Source: Actinopolymorpha cephalotaxi (GTDB lineage Bacteria > Actinomycetota > Actinomycetes > Propionibacteriales > Actinopolymorphaceae). Taken from it: 64,000 bases of DNA. The stretch's first letter is position 1. Each line of letters starts with the position of its first letter. This document shows, in pieces, positions 43,968 to 53,058 of this stretch. The stretch spans positions 2,998,850 through 3,062,849 of the forward strand of contig NZ_JACBZA010000001.1 of the NCBI RefSeq assembly GCF_013408535.1, read 5' to 3'. The translations under genes were made by a program, and so were the position numbers. Below the pieces are notes generated by a model. It was not told where the DNA came from. It searched no databases and worked only from the letters and a program-made list of their open reading frames with translations.

Positions 43968-45911
43968 TCAGCCGAGGCCGCCGGCCGCCTGTTCGCGCAG
44001 CCCGTAGCGGTGCTGCTCGAGCGCGACCAGCTCACCGAAGAGCTTGTTGTACGCCTCGGTGTGCTCGGTGGGGTTCATCCGCTGCAACTTGGACTTGACG
44101 TCGGCGATCCGGCGGGCGACCGCGCGCTCCTGCACCCGGACGAGCAGGTCGGCGGCGTAACGCCGCTCCGGGGCACCGGACGCCGGCAGCGGCTCCACGG
44201 CGAGCACGGTGACCAGCCGGCGTACGGCGTCGTCGGGTGCGTGCTCGGCGAGTGCGGACACCCAGGCGTCGCCGCCGGCGGAGGTGCCGACGCCGCCGAC
44301 GTCCGCGACCAGTTGCCGCACGGCGACGTACGCGGGATGGGTGAAGACGTTCTCCTCCAGCGCGTCGAACGCCGGGCCCACCACGGTCGGCGCCTGGACC
44401 ACCAACCGGAGCAGCGAGCGTTCGGTGCTGAGCGGCTGGTCGCGCGGGTCGGGCAGCGGTGTCTGCGGCGCCGCCGGCGCGGCCTCGGGCTCCGGCGCCG
44501 TCCCGCGCCCACGTCCGGCCCGGTCCGCTCGGTCCGCGCGCGCACCACCGGACCCGGGGCCACCGGCCGCGCGTCCGGTGGCGGCGGCTGCCCGGGCCAC
44601 CTCCGCCCGGACCTCCTCGACGTCCATGCCGAGCATGCCGGCGAGCTCGCGGGAGTAGCCGACCAGCTTGGCCCGGTCGCGGACGGAACGGAAGTACGGC
44701 GCGGTGGCCCGCAGCGCGTCCACCCGGCCGTCGGCGCGGTCCAGGTCGAACCGGTCCAGCGCCCGCTCCAGGACGAAGCGGTACAGCGGGATGCGGCGGG
44801 CGATCAGGTCGCGGACCGCCGCGTCGCCGTGCTTGAGCCGCAGGTCGCAGGGGTCGAGCCCGTCCGGCTCGACCGCGACGTAGGTCTGTGACGCGAACTG
44901 CTGGTCGCCCTCGAACGCCTTCACCGCCGCCCGCTGGCCGGCCTCGTCGCCGTCGAAGGTGTAGATCACCTCACCGCGGGACTCCTCGTGGTCCAGCAGC
45001 AGCCGGCGTAGCACCCGGGCGTGGTCCTCTCCGAACGCCGTGCCGCAGGTGGCGACGGCGGTGGTTACGCCGGCGAGGTGACAGGCCATCACGTCGGTGT
45101 AGCCCTCCACCACGACCGCCTGGAACTGGCGGGCGATCTCGCGGCGGGCCAGGTTGACGCCGTACAGCACCTGGCTCTTGTGGTAGATCGGCGTCTCCGG
45201 GGTGTTGAGGTACTTCGCGTCGATCCGGTCGTCGTCGAAGAGCCGGCGCGCGCCGAACCCCACCACGTCGCCGGACAGCTCGCGGATCGGCCACACCAGC
45301 CGCCCCCGGAACCGGTCGTACCGGCCGCGGGCACCGCTGGCGGCCAGGCCGGCGGTGGCGAGCTCGTCGTCGGAGAAACCGCGGCCGCGCAGGTGGCTCA
45401 GCAGCACGCTGCCGCCGCGCGGGGCGAAGCCGACGCCGAAGTGTTCCGCCGCCGCGCGGTCGAAGCCGCGCTCGGCGAGGAAGGTGCGCCCGGCCGCCGC
45501 GTCGCGCGAGGAGTTCAGCTGCTCCTTGTAGAACTCCTCCGCGGCCTTGTGGGCCTCGATCAGCCGGGCGCGGGTGCCTGGCTGGCGCCGCTCGGGCTGA
45601 CCGCCGTCGACGTAGCGCAACTGAACGCCGGCCATGGTGGCGAGGCGTTCGACCGACTCGACGAAACCGAGGCCCGCGATCTTCTGCAGGAACGAGATGG
45701 AGTCGCCGCCCTCGCCGCAGCCGAAGCAGTGGTAGGCGCCGACCTGGGGGCGGACGTTGAACGACGGCGACTTCTCGTCGTGGAAGGGACACAGCCCCTT
45801 CAGCGAACCGGTCCCCGCCGGGCGCAACGTGACGTACTGGGAGACGACCTCGTCGATCCGGGTGCGTTCCCGGACCAGCGCGATGTCGTCGTCGCGGATC
45901 CGGCCGGCCAT
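43968..45911 (-). CDS. dnaG: DNA primase
   Basis: 647 residues; synthesises RNA primers at the replication fork. Start at 45911 (MAGRIRDDDIALVRERTRID), the standard DnaG N-terminus. The CHC2 zinc finger is CPFHDEKSPSF with YHCFGCGEGGD. The primase core includes GFGARRLFDDDRIDAKYLNT. The TOPRIM domain has VVEGYTDVMACH and YTFDGDEAGQ. The C-terminal helicase-binding domain is preceded by an acidic Pro/Ala-rich linker of about 50 residues, as in other actinobacteria. An extended frame to 45980 exists but is not needed. Confidence 0.97.
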   Translation of the reverse strand: MAGRIRDDDIALVRERTRIDEVVSQYVTLRPAGTGSLKGLCPFHDEKSPSFNVRPQVGAYHCFGCGEGGDSISFLQKIAGLGFVESVERLATMAGVQLRYVDGGQPERRQPGTRARLIEAHKAAEEFYKEQLNSSRDAAAGRTFLAERGFDRAAAEHFGVGFAPRGGSVLLSHLRGRGFSDDELATAGLAASGARGRYDRFRGRLVWPIRELSGDVVGFGARRLFDDDRIDAKYLNTPETPIYHKSQVLYGVNLARREIARQFQAVVVEGYTDVMACHLAGVTTAVATCGTAFGEDHARVLRRLLLDHEESRGEVIYTFDGDEAGQRAAVKAFEGDQQFASQTYVAVEPDGLDPCDLRLKHGDAAVRDLIARRIPLYRFVLERALDRFDLDRADGRVDALRATAPYFRSVRDRAKLVGYSRELAGMLGMDVEEVRAEVARAAAATGRAAGGPGSGGARADRADRAGRGRGTAPEPEAAPAAPQTPLPDPRDQPLSTERSLLRLVVQAPTVVGPAFDALEENVFTHPAYVAVRQLVADVGGVGTSAGGDAWVSALAEHAPDDAVRRLVTVLAVEPLPASGAPERRYAADLLVRVQERAVARRIADVKSKLQRMNPTEHTEAYNKLFGELVALEQHRYGLREQAAGGLG

Positions 45912-46087
45912 GGGTCGGAGTCTACGGCCGGGCGCCGAAGAGCCGGACGGCGCCGGGTCGACAACCCCGATAAACAGCACGTCTCAGCTCGATAACACTC
46001 CGGCACGGCCCTTGCGGCCCGTACGACAAGAATGATCATCTTTGGCATTCCCGCCCGTGACGGAGCATTTCCAGCTAGGAGCCGCCG

Positions 46088-47845
46088 GTGAGCACGCAAC
46101 GCAGGAAGACCTGGTACGTCGGACTCGTCGCCAGTGCCGCGCTGGTGCTCGGCGGCTGCGGCGGCGGAGGTGGCGGCAACAAGGAGGGCACCGACACCGG
46201 AGCCCAGGGCGGCAAGACGTCGGCGCCGATCACCATCACGCACACCTTCGAGCAGGAGATCGACGCCTACAACGGCAACACCGCGGAGAACAACGCGAGC
46301 AAGAACAACATCGTTCTCCAGCGGGTGCTGAGCGGGTTCTGGTACTTCGGCGCGGATGGTTCGGTCAAGCCCGACACCACGTTCGGCACGTACAAGAAGA
46401 CCTCCGACGACCCGCTCACCGTCGACTACACGATCAACCCCAAGGCGGTCTGGTCCGACGGCAACCCGATCGACTGCGACGACATCCTGCTGTTCTGGGC
46501 CGCCAACTCCGGCAAGGTCGGCAAGGATCTGTTCTCCACCGCGGGCACCACGGGCAAGGAGCTCGTCGAGACCCCCAACTGCGCGGCCGGGGACAAGAAG
46601 TTCACCTTCAAGTTCTCCGAGCCGTTCGCCGACTGGGAGTCGGTGGCGCCGGGCGCGACCGGCCTGCTGCCCGCCCACGTGGTGGAGAAGCAGTCGGGCA
46701 TGAGCGAGGACCAGTTCATCACCGCGGTCAAGAAGAAGGACGCGGCGGCGCTGGCCAAGGCGGCGAAGTTCTACAACTCCGGCTGGGTGATGCAGCCGGG
46801 CAAGCTGCCCGACGCGTCGGTGATCCCGTCCTCGGGCCCGTACAAGCTGAGCAAATGGGACGCCGGTCAGTCGATCACGCTGACCGCCAACGACAAGTAC
46901 TGGGGCGACCCGCCGGCGGCGAAGAACGTCGTCATCCGCTTCATCGCGCAGGACGAGCAGGTGCAGGCGCTGCAGAACGGTGAGGTCAACATCATCGAGC
47001 CGCAGTCCAACCCCGACCTGCTCAACCAGCTCAAGGAGACCCAGGGCGTGAAGGTCGTCACCGGCGACCAGTACCTCTACGACCACCTGGACTTCAACTT
47101 CCGCTCCGGACCCTTCAAGGACAAGAAGGTGCGGCAGGCGTTCGCGATGTGCGTTCCGCGCAAGCTGATCGTGGACAACCTGATCAAGCCGCAGAAGCCG
47201 GACGCCGCGCCGATGGACGTCCGTACCATCGCGCCGTTCGACAAGGCCTACGCCGGCGTGGCGAAGGAGGTCGGCGCCGAGAAGTACGCCAAGGCCGACG
47301 TCGCGGGCTCCAAGGCGATGCTGGCCTCGACCGGCAACTCCGGCCTGAAGGTGCGGATCGGCTACAACACGCCCAACCCACGGCGCACCCAGGTCGTCCA
47401 GTTGATCGCGGACTCCTGCGGCAAGGCCGGCTTCAAGATCGTCGACCAGGGCGCCGCCAACTTCTTCGAGGCCGACGGCGCGCTGGCGAACGGCGGCTTC
47501 GACGTGGCGTTGTTCGGCTGGTCGGGTTCGTCGCTGGTGAGCGGCTGGTCCTCGACGTTCCGTACGCCGACCGCCTGCACGCCGTCGGGCAAGGGCAACA
47601 ACAACGGCTGCTACTCCAACAAGAAGGTCGACTCGCTGATCGGCGAGCTCAACCGCAGCACCGACCCCGACACCCGCACCAAGCTGAACGCGCAGATCGA
47701 GAAGCTGCTGTGGGACGACCTGGCCACCATCCCGCTGTACAGCCAGCCCGGTCTGTCGGCCTGGAGCGACACCCTGAAGAACATCAAGCCGAACCCGTCC
47801 CAGGCGTCGATCACCTGGAACATGGACAAGTGGTCCGCGTCCTAG
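46088..47845 (+). CDS. Extracellular solute-binding lipoprotein (family 5) of the second Opp-type importer
   Basis: 585 residues from a GTG at 46088 with AGGAG upstream. The signal peptide WYVGLVASAALVLGGC ends in the lipobox LGGC, followed by a Gly-rich tether. The SBP_bac_5 body includes NPKAVWSDGNPIDCDDILLF and PSSGPYKLSKWDAGQSIT. Divergent from dnaG with a 176-bp gap. First gene of a five-gene operon encoding a complete importer. Family members bind peptides, nickel or oligosaccharides; the ligand cannot be told. Confidence 0.92.
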   Translation: MSTQRRKTWYVGLVASAALVLGGCGGGGGGNKEGTDTGAQGGKTSAPITITHTFEQEIDAYNGNTAENNASKNNIVLQRVLSGFWYFGADGSVKPDTTFGTYKKTSDDPLTVDYTINPKAVWSDGNPIDCDDILLFWAANSGKVGKDLFSTAGTTGKELVETPNCAAGDKKFTFKFSEPFADWESVAPGATGLLPAHVVEKQSGMSEDQFITAVKKKDAAALAKAAKFYNSGWVMQPGKLPDASVIPSSGPYKLSKWDAGQSITLTANDKYWGDPPAAKNVVIRFIAQDEQVQALQNGEVNIIEPQSNPDLLNQLKETQGVKVVTGDQYLYDHLDFNFRSGPFKDKKVRQAFAMCVPRKLIVDNLIKPQKPDAAPMDVRTIAPFDKAYAGVAKEVGAEKYAKADVAGSKAMLASTGNSGLKVRIGYNTPNPRRTQVVQLIADSCGKAGFKIVDQGAANFFEADGALANGGFDVALFGWSGSSLVSGWSSTFRTPTACTPSGKGNNNGCYSNKKVDSLIGELNRSTDPDTRTKLNAQIEKLLWDDLATIPLYSQPGLSAWSDTLKNIKPNPSQASITWNMDKWSAS

Positions 47846-47894
47846 GACGCCACCCGGCCTGATTCGGCAAGGCCGTAGGACAGCCCTGGCGAAA

Positions 47895-47926
47895 CGCCGT
47901 GGCGGGCCGGCCGGCCCGCCACGGCG
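47895..47926. promoter_or_regulatory. Perfect 32-bp palindrome between binding-protein and permease genes
   Basis: The 16-base half CGCCGTGGCGGGCCGG is followed without a spacer by its exact reverse complement. In RNA it can fold into a very stable stem. It lies 49 bp after the binding-protein stop and 49 bp before the permease start. Such intercistronic stems protect the abundant receptor mRNA and reduce read-through into permease genes. It could also act as an attenuating terminator. Confidence 0.75.
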
Positions 47927-47975
47927 AACCACCGGACGAGAAGGCCTGCGTACGACGTTCAGTGAGGAGTTCGGG

Positions 47976-49484
47976 GTGGTCGTCTTCATCGTGCGCAGGC
48001 TCGTCATCTCGGCCTGTGTGCTGCTCGTGGCGACGTTCGTCGTCTACACGCTGACCGCGTTGTCGGGTGACCCGCTGGCCGACCTGCGGCAGGACCAGAC
48101 AGCGCAACGGGCGCAGAAGATCGCCGAGCGCACGAAACTCATGCACCTCGACCAGCCGGTGCCGCTGCGCTACGTCACCTGGCTCGCGGGGGTCGCCCAC
48201 GGTGACCTGGGCTCCACCCGAACCGGCCAGGACGTCGGCGGCCTGCTCAGCCAGGCGGTGACGGCCACCCTGCAACTCGTCCTGGCCGCCTCGGTGCTGG
48301 CCCTGGTCGTCGGGATCATGGTCGGGATCGTGTCGGCACTGCGGCAGTACACCGGGTTCGACTACGCGGTCACCCTCGGGTCGTTCCTGTTCTTCTCGCT
48401 GCCGTCGTTCTGGGTGGCGGTGATGCTCAAGCAGTTCGCCGCGATCGAGTTCAACAACTGGCTGCGCGATCCGGAGATACCCGTCCAGGTGATCGTGCTC
48501 GTCGCCGCCGTGGCCGGACTCGCCTGGAGCGCGATCATGGGCGGCAACCTGCGCCGCCGGGCCCTCGCGTTCACGGTGGCGGCGCTGTCGGCCGGTGGCA
48601 TCCTCACCTATCTGTCGCTCACCCGGTGGTTCGCCGATCCGGGTCTCGGCTTCGCGGTGATCCTGGTCGTCTCGCTGGCGTCCGCCGTCGGGATCGCCAC
48701 CCTGGTCGCGGGTCTGCGCAACCGCGATCCGCTGTACGCCGCGCTGGCGGCGGCCGGGGTCGGCGCCCTGTCCTCGCTGGCGCTCAACTCCGTCCTCGCC
48801 GACCCGACCTGGGCGGTGATCGCGGGCCTCGCCCTGGTCAGCGTCGTGGTCAGCGCCGGCATCGGCCTGGCGCTGGGCGGGGTGCAACGCCGGCGCGCGG
48901 TCACCGCGGCCGTACTCACCGGGCTGTTCACCGGCGGGCTGATCTTCTTCGACAGGTTCTTCCAGGCGTTCTCCGGCTACAGCCAGCGCACGTTCGGCCG
49001 GCCGGTCTCCACCATCGGCGCCCGCACCCCCAACTTCACCGGCGGGTTCTGGGACCTCACCTGGGACGCGGTGAGCCACATCGCCCTGCCCAGCATGGCG
49101 TTGCTGCTGATCTCGTTCGCGCTGTACACCCGCTACACCCGGGCGAGCATGCTCGAGGTGCTCAACCAGGACTACGTACGCACCGCCCGGTCCAAGGGAC
49201 TGACCGAGCGCAGCGTCATCACCCGGCACGCCCTGCGCAACGCGCTGGTGCCGCTGACCACGCTGATGGCGTTCGACTTCGCCGGCATGTTCGGCGGGGC
49301 GATCATCACCGAGAACGTCTTCGGCTGGCGAGGCCTCGGCGTGATGTTCCGGGACGGCGTGATGAACGTCGACCCCAACCCCGTGATGGCGTTCTTCATC
49401 GTCTCCGGCACCGCCGTCGTGGTGTTCAACATGCTGGCCGACATCGCCTACGCCTACCTCGACCCGCGAATCCGGCTGACGTGA
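47976..49484 (+). CDS. ABC importer permease (OppB type) with a large internal insertion
   Basis: 502 residues, about 170 more than a usual OppB; GTG start after GAGGAG. The N-terminal helix (FIVRRLVISACVLLVATFVVYTL), the next three helices and the C-terminal part with the EAA loop VLNQDYVRTARSKGLTERSV are standard. Between them, about residues 170-325, lie five or six additional hydrophobic segments such as VQVIVLVAAVAGLAWSAIM, LAFTVAALSAGGILTYLSL and VIAGLALVSVVVSAGIGLA. The reading frame is intact, so this is a real extension rather than a sequencing break. Confidence 0.9.
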   Translation: MVVFIVRRLVISACVLLVATFVVYTLTALSGDPLADLRQDQTAQRAQKIAERTKLMHLDQPVPLRYVTWLAGVAHGDLGSTRTGQDVGGLLSQAVTATLQLVLAASVLALVVGIMVGIVSALRQYTGFDYAVTLGSFLFFSLPSFWVAVMLKQFAAIEFNNWLRDPEIPVQVIVLVAAVAGLAWSAIMGGNLRRRALAFTVAALSAGGILTYLSLTRWFADPGLGFAVILVVSLASAVGIATLVAGLRNRDPLYAALAAAGVGALSSLALNSVLADPTWAVIAGLALVSVVVSAGIGLALGGVQRRRAVTAAVLTGLFTGGLIFFDRFFQAFSGYSQRTFGRPVSTIGARTPNFTGGFWDLTWDAVSHIALPSMALLLISFALYTRYTRASMLEVLNQDYVRTARSKGLTERSVITRHALRNALVPLTTLMAFDFAGMFGGAIITENVFGWRGLGVMFRDGVMNVDPNPVMAFFIVSGTAVVVFNMLADIAYAYLDPRIRLT

Positions 49485-49495
49485 AGGGAGGACGC

Positions 49496-50506
49496 GTGAC
49501 CACTCAAGCCACCGACCGGCAGGTCCCGGGTGAGCCCGGGCCCGCGCGCGGGCCGGACGACACGGCGCCGGGCGGGACGACCGTCGTCGCCCGTACCCAG
49601 GGCCAGCTGATCCGCAGCAGGTTCTTCCGGCACCGGGCCGCGCTGGCCGGCATGGTGCTGCTGGCCGGCGTACTCCTCCTCGCGTTCAGCTCGATCGGCA
49701 TCGGGCCGCTGCCCGGCTGGTGGCACCTGAGCTACAAGGCGACCGCCGAGGTGGTCGACGGCGGCCGCCCGACCCTCAGCGTGGTGCCCTCCTTCCTCGG
49801 CGGCGGTGGCCTGCGGTGGGGCGCGCACCCGTTCGGCCAGGACAACATCGGCAAGGACTACTTCGCGCTCACCATGCGCGGTGCGCAGCAGTCGCTGATG
49901 GTCGCGTTCATCGTCGGCATCGTGGCCACCATTGTCGGCACGGTCGTCGGCGCGGTCGCGGGCTACTTCCGCGGCTGGGTGGAGGCCGCGCTGATGCGCT
50001 TCACCGACGTGATGATCACCATCCCGACGATCGTCATCTGCGCGGTCGTCGGCCGGATGGCACTCGGCAGCGGCATCGTCATGCTCGGCATCGTGCTGGG
50101 ACTGGTGGTCTGGACCCAGCTCGCCCGGCTGGTGCGCGGTGAGTTCCTCTCCCTGCGGGAGAAGGAGTTCGTGGAGGCGGCCCGCGCCGTCGGCACGCCG
50201 TCGATGCGGACGATCTTCCGGCACATCATGCCGAACGCCATCGGCGTGATCGTGGTGAGCGCCACCCTGACGATCGCCGGCGCGGTGCTGCTGGAGACGG
50301 CGCTGTCGTTCCTCGGGTTCGGCGTCCAGCCGCCGGACACCTCCCTCGGCCTGCTCATCACGCAGTACCGCTCGGCGATGATCACCCGGCCCTGGCTGTT
50401 CTGGTGGCCCGGGTTGTTCATCATCGCCATCGCCCTCGCGGTCAACTTCATCGGCGACGGGCTGCGGGACGCGTTCGACCCGCGACAGACAAGGGTGCGC
50501 GCCTGA
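49496..50506 (+). CDS. ABC importer permease (OppC type)
   Basis: 336 residues from a GTG at 49496 after GGGAGGA; an open frame further upstream is antisense or overlapping and not used. It starts with about 40 disordered residues. The first helix (AALAGMVLLAGVLLLAFSSI), an extracytoplasmic loop and the five-helix permease core follow. The EAA loop is LREKEFVEAARAVGTPSMRT, and the PG-like end GAVLLETALSFLGFGVQPPD is typical of OppC/DppC. Its stop overlaps the next ATG (TGATG). Confidence 0.93.
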   Translation: MTTQATDRQVPGEPGPARGPDDTAPGGTTVVARTQGQLIRSRFFRHRAALAGMVLLAGVLLLAFSSIGIGPLPGWWHLSYKATAEVVDGGRPTLSVVPSFLGGGGLRWGAHPFGQDNIGKDYFALTMRGAQQSLMVAFIVGIVATIVGTVVGAVAGYFRGWVEAALMRFTDVMITIPTIVICAVVGRMALGSGIVMLGIVLGLVVWTQLARLVRGEFLSLREKEFVEAARAVGTPSMRTIFRHIMPNAIGVIVVSATLTIAGAVLLETALSFLGFGVQPPDTSLGLLITQYRSAMITRPWLFWWPGLFIIAIALAVNFIGDGLRDAFDPRQTRVRA

Positions 50507-51753
50507 TGACTCCTTCCCTGTGGCCCCGCCGGGGCAGCCGTTCCGGATCCGGCCCCGACTCCCCCGGTCAGCTCGGCGCCGACGGCACCGGCGACCGCGA
50601 CGGCACCGGTCCCGAGGTGCTGGACTTCGGCCCGCCCGGACGTGGACGTGACGACGCGTTCGGACCCGACCGTGCGGCCGGCCGCGGCACCGGTGGCGCC
50701 GGGCCGGGCGCGCCGCCGGCGGAGGTGCTCCGGGTGGAGAACCTCGCGGTGAGCTTCCCCACCGAGGACGGAACGGTCCGCGCCGTCCGCGGAGCCTCCT
50801 ACGTCGTGCACGAACGCGAGGTCCTCGGCATCGTCGGCGAGTCCGGCTCGGGCAAGTCGGTGTCCTCGATGGCGGTGATGGGCCTGCTCCCCCGGACGGC
50901 GCGGATCAGCGGGCGGATCCTCTTCCGCGGCGAGGACATCCTCACCATGTCGCGCCGCCGCCAGCGCGGCCTGCGCGGACTGCGGATCGGCATGGTCTTC
51001 CAAGACCCGATGACCGCGCTGAACCCCGTCCACACGATCGGCGACCAGCTCGCCGAGGCGGTGCTGTCCCACCAGCTCGTCGACCGCAAGGTCGCGCTCA
51101 CCAGGGCCGAGGAGATGCTCGACCTGGTGGGCATCCCGCAGGCCCGGGCGCGGCTGCGCAGCTACCCGCACGAGTTCTCCGGCGGAATGCGCCAGCGGGT
51201 GATGATCGCGATGGCGGTGATCAACGGCCCGGACGTCATCATCGCCGACGAACCGACGACGGCGCTGGACGTCACCGTGCAGGCGCAGATCCTGGAGAAG
51301 TTGCTGGAGGTGAAGGACGCGGTCAACGCCGCCATCGTGCTCATCACCCACGACCTCGGCGTGATCGCCGGGATCGCGCACCGGGTGCTGGTGATGTACG
51401 CCGGCCGCCCGGTGGAGATCGGGGGCACCGATGCGGTCTTCTACCGCACCCGGATGCCTTACACGGCAGGGTTGCTGGGGTCCATTCCCGCGCTGGAGAG
51501 CGCCGGCACGGACCGGCTGCGCCCGATCGGCGGCTTTCCCCCGTCGCTGATCGACATGCCCGCCGGCTGCCCGTTCCGGCCGCGGTGCCCGCTGGCCGAC
51601 GACGCCTGCCGGCAGGCCGAGCCCGACCTGCTGAGCACCGGCGACGAGGACGATCCCGACCACGTGGCCGCCTGCCACCACTGGGACGCGCTCGCCGCGG
51701 TGCCCGACCCGACGGAGTTCTTCCGGACCGAGAGCGAGGGGAAGCGGCCATGA
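50506..51753 (+). CDS. ABC importer ATPase (OppD type)
   Basis: 415 residues. An N-terminal extension of about 70 Gly/Arg/Pro-rich residues precedes the ABC domain. Walker A is VGESGSGKS, the Q-loop [12 protein letters not shown], the signature [15 protein letters not shown], Walker [14 protein letters not shown] and the H-loop [13 protein letters not shown]. The C-terminal Opp motif [14 protein letters not shown] is present. Coupled by TGATG to the permease and by ATGA to the second ATPase. Confidence 0.94.
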   Translation: MTPSLWPRRGSRSGSGPDSPGQLGADGTGDRDGTGPEVLDFGPPGRGRDDAFGPDRAAGRGTGGAGPGAPPAEVLRVENLAVSFPTEDGTVRAVRGASYVVHEREVLGIVGESGSGKSVSSMAVMGLLPRTARISGRILFRGEDILTMSRRRQRGLRGLRIGMVFQDPMTALNPVHTIGDQLAEAVLSHQLVDRKVALTRAEEMLDLVGIPQARARLRSYPHEFSGGMRQRVMIAMAVINGPDVIIADEPTTALDVTVQAQILEKLLEVKDAVNAAIVLITHDLGVIAGIAHRVLVMYAGRPVEIGGTDAVFYRTRMPYTAGLLGSIPALESAGTDRLRPIGGFPPSLIDMPAGCPFRPRCPLADDACRQAEPDLLSTGDEDDPDHVAACHHWDALAAVPDPTEFFRTESEGKRP

Positions 51754-52802
51754 CACCCCCAGCGAGCGGCACCGCGACCGCCGGGAACACCTCACCCGCC
51801 CCGGCGGCACCGGCAACCCACCTGCTCGAGGTCACCGACCTGGTGAAGACGTTCCCCGTTCGCGGCAAGGGCCTGATGCGCCGGGTCGTAGGCCAGGTCC
51901 AGGCGGTCAGCGGAGTGTCCCTGCACGTGGACCCGGGCGAGACCCTCGGCGTGGTCGGTGAGTCCGGCTGCGGCAAGTCGACCACCGGCCGGGCGATCCT
52001 GCAGCTGCACACCCCGACCAGCGGGTCGGTGCGGTTCTCCGGCAAGGAGCTGACGACGCTGGGCCGGCGGGCGATGCAGGGAGTACGCCGGGACCTGCAG
52101 ATCGTCTTCCAGGACCCCTACGCCTCGCTCAACCCCAAGATGCCGGTCAACGACATCATCGCCGAGCCCCTGAAGGTGCACGGGCGCTGGGGATCGACCG
52201 GCAAGGCGCGGGTGGCCGAGCTGCTCCGGCTGGTGGGCCTGAACGCCGAGCACGGCAACCGCTACCCGCACGAGTTCTCCGGCGGACAGCGCCAGCGGGT
52301 CGGGATCGCCCGGGCGCTGGCGCTGGAGCCGCGGCTGCTCGTCCTGGACGAACCCGTCTCCGCCCTCGACGTGTCCGTGCAGGCCGGCGTGGTCAACCTG
52401 CTGGAGGACCTGCAGGACACCCTCGGGGTCGCGTACATCTTCATCGCCCACGACCTGTCGGTGATCCGGCACATCTCCGACCGGGTGGCGGTGATGTACC
52501 TCGGCAAGGTCGTCGAGACCGGCAGCCGCGACGACGTGTACGAACACCCGGCGCACCCCTACACCCAGGCGCTGCTGTCGGCCGCGCCGATGGCCAACCC
52601 GAAGCGGGAACGCGAACGCCGGCGGATCATCCTCACCGGCGACGTGCCGAGCCCGGTCGACCCGCCGAGCGGGTGCAGGTTCCGCACCCGCTGCTGGAAG
52701 GCGCAGGACATCTGCGCGCGGGAGGAGCCGCAGCTCGTCGACCGCGGGCAGGGACACCCGTCGGCCTGCCACTTCGCCGACGTCGACCGCCGCGTGGTGT
52801 GA
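51750..52802 (+). CDS. ABC importer ATPase (OppF type)
   Basis: 350 residues. ABC landmarks: Walker [15 protein letters not shown]-loop [16 protein letters not shown], signature [15 protein letters not shown], Walker [14 protein letters not shown] and H-loop [12 protein letters not shown]. The C-terminal extension has the [14 protein letters not shown] Cys motif. Last gene of the second importer operon. Twenty bases after its stop the first of several palindromes begins. Confidence 0.94.
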   Translation: MTPPASGTATAGNTSPAPAAPATHLLEVTDLVKTFPVRGKGLMRRVVGQVQAVSGVSLHVDPGETLGVVGESGCGKSTTGRAILQLHTPTSGSVRFSGKELTTLGRRAMQGVRRDLQIVFQDPYASLNPKMPVNDIIAEPLKVHGRWGSTGKARVAELLRLVGLNAEHGNRYPHEFSGGQRQRVGIARALALEPRLLVLDEPVSALDVSVQAGVVNLLEDLQDTLGVAYIFIAHDLSVIRHISDRVAVMYLGKVVETGSRDDVYEHPAHPYTQALLSAAPMANPKRERERRRIILTGDVPSPVDPPSGCRFRTRCWKAQDICAREEPQLVDRGQGHPSACHFADVDRRVV

Positions 52803-52821
52803 CGCCTGGCGGGCGCTCGGA

Positions 52822-52869
52822 TTCTTCCGCGGAAGAAAATGCCAACCGGATTCTTCCGCGGAAGAATCC
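52822..52869. repeat. Pair of spacerless palindromes (TTCTTCCG/CGGAAGAA)
   Basis: A 16-base perfect palindrome occupies 52822-52837. The same 16 bases recur at 52851-52866, exactly 29 bp further on, and there extend to a 22-base perfect palindrome (52848-52869). With no loop and no T-tract they look more like protein-binding sites than like terminators. They lie between the convergent importer and FAD-oxidoreductase genes. Confidence 0.75.
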
Positions 52870-52899
52870 CCCGCGTCAGGTCGTACGTCGGAGCGCGCC

Positions 52900-53028
52900 G
52901 TGAAGCGTGAAGACCTGAGGTGGGCCTGGCATCCGGCCGTCTTCACACTTCACCAAGCAGCGCCGCGCCAAACCCGCAGCGTGAAAACTCCGGGGGGTCC
53001 TGGCCACCTGGAGCTTTCACACTCCACC
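52900..53028. repeat. Duplicated 50-bp hairpin element in a convergent intergenic region
   Basis: Copy A (52905-52954) and copy B (52979-53028) are both 50 bp and match at 35 positions by direct comparison. Both begin GCGTGAA and end TTCACACTTCACC or TTCACACTCCACC. Each folds on itself: arms 52900-52914 with 52939-52953 (14 of 15 paired), and 52981-52991 with 53010-53020 (10 of 11). They may be bidirectional terminators or members of a small dispersed repeat family. Confidence 0.65.
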
Positions 53029-53058
53029 GGGCGCTCCGGCGTCGGCCTCGCCTGCCCG

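Noticed and set aside
42414-44891. 825-codon rightward open frame opposite xylB and dnaG
   Set aside because: Antisense to two confidently identified genes; composition and lack of any motif mark it as a shadow of their codon bias.
52822-52869. Palindromes interpreted as a rho-independent terminator
   Set aside because: The arms meet without a loop and no T-tract follows on either strand. The 50-bp hairpins further right are better terminator candidates.
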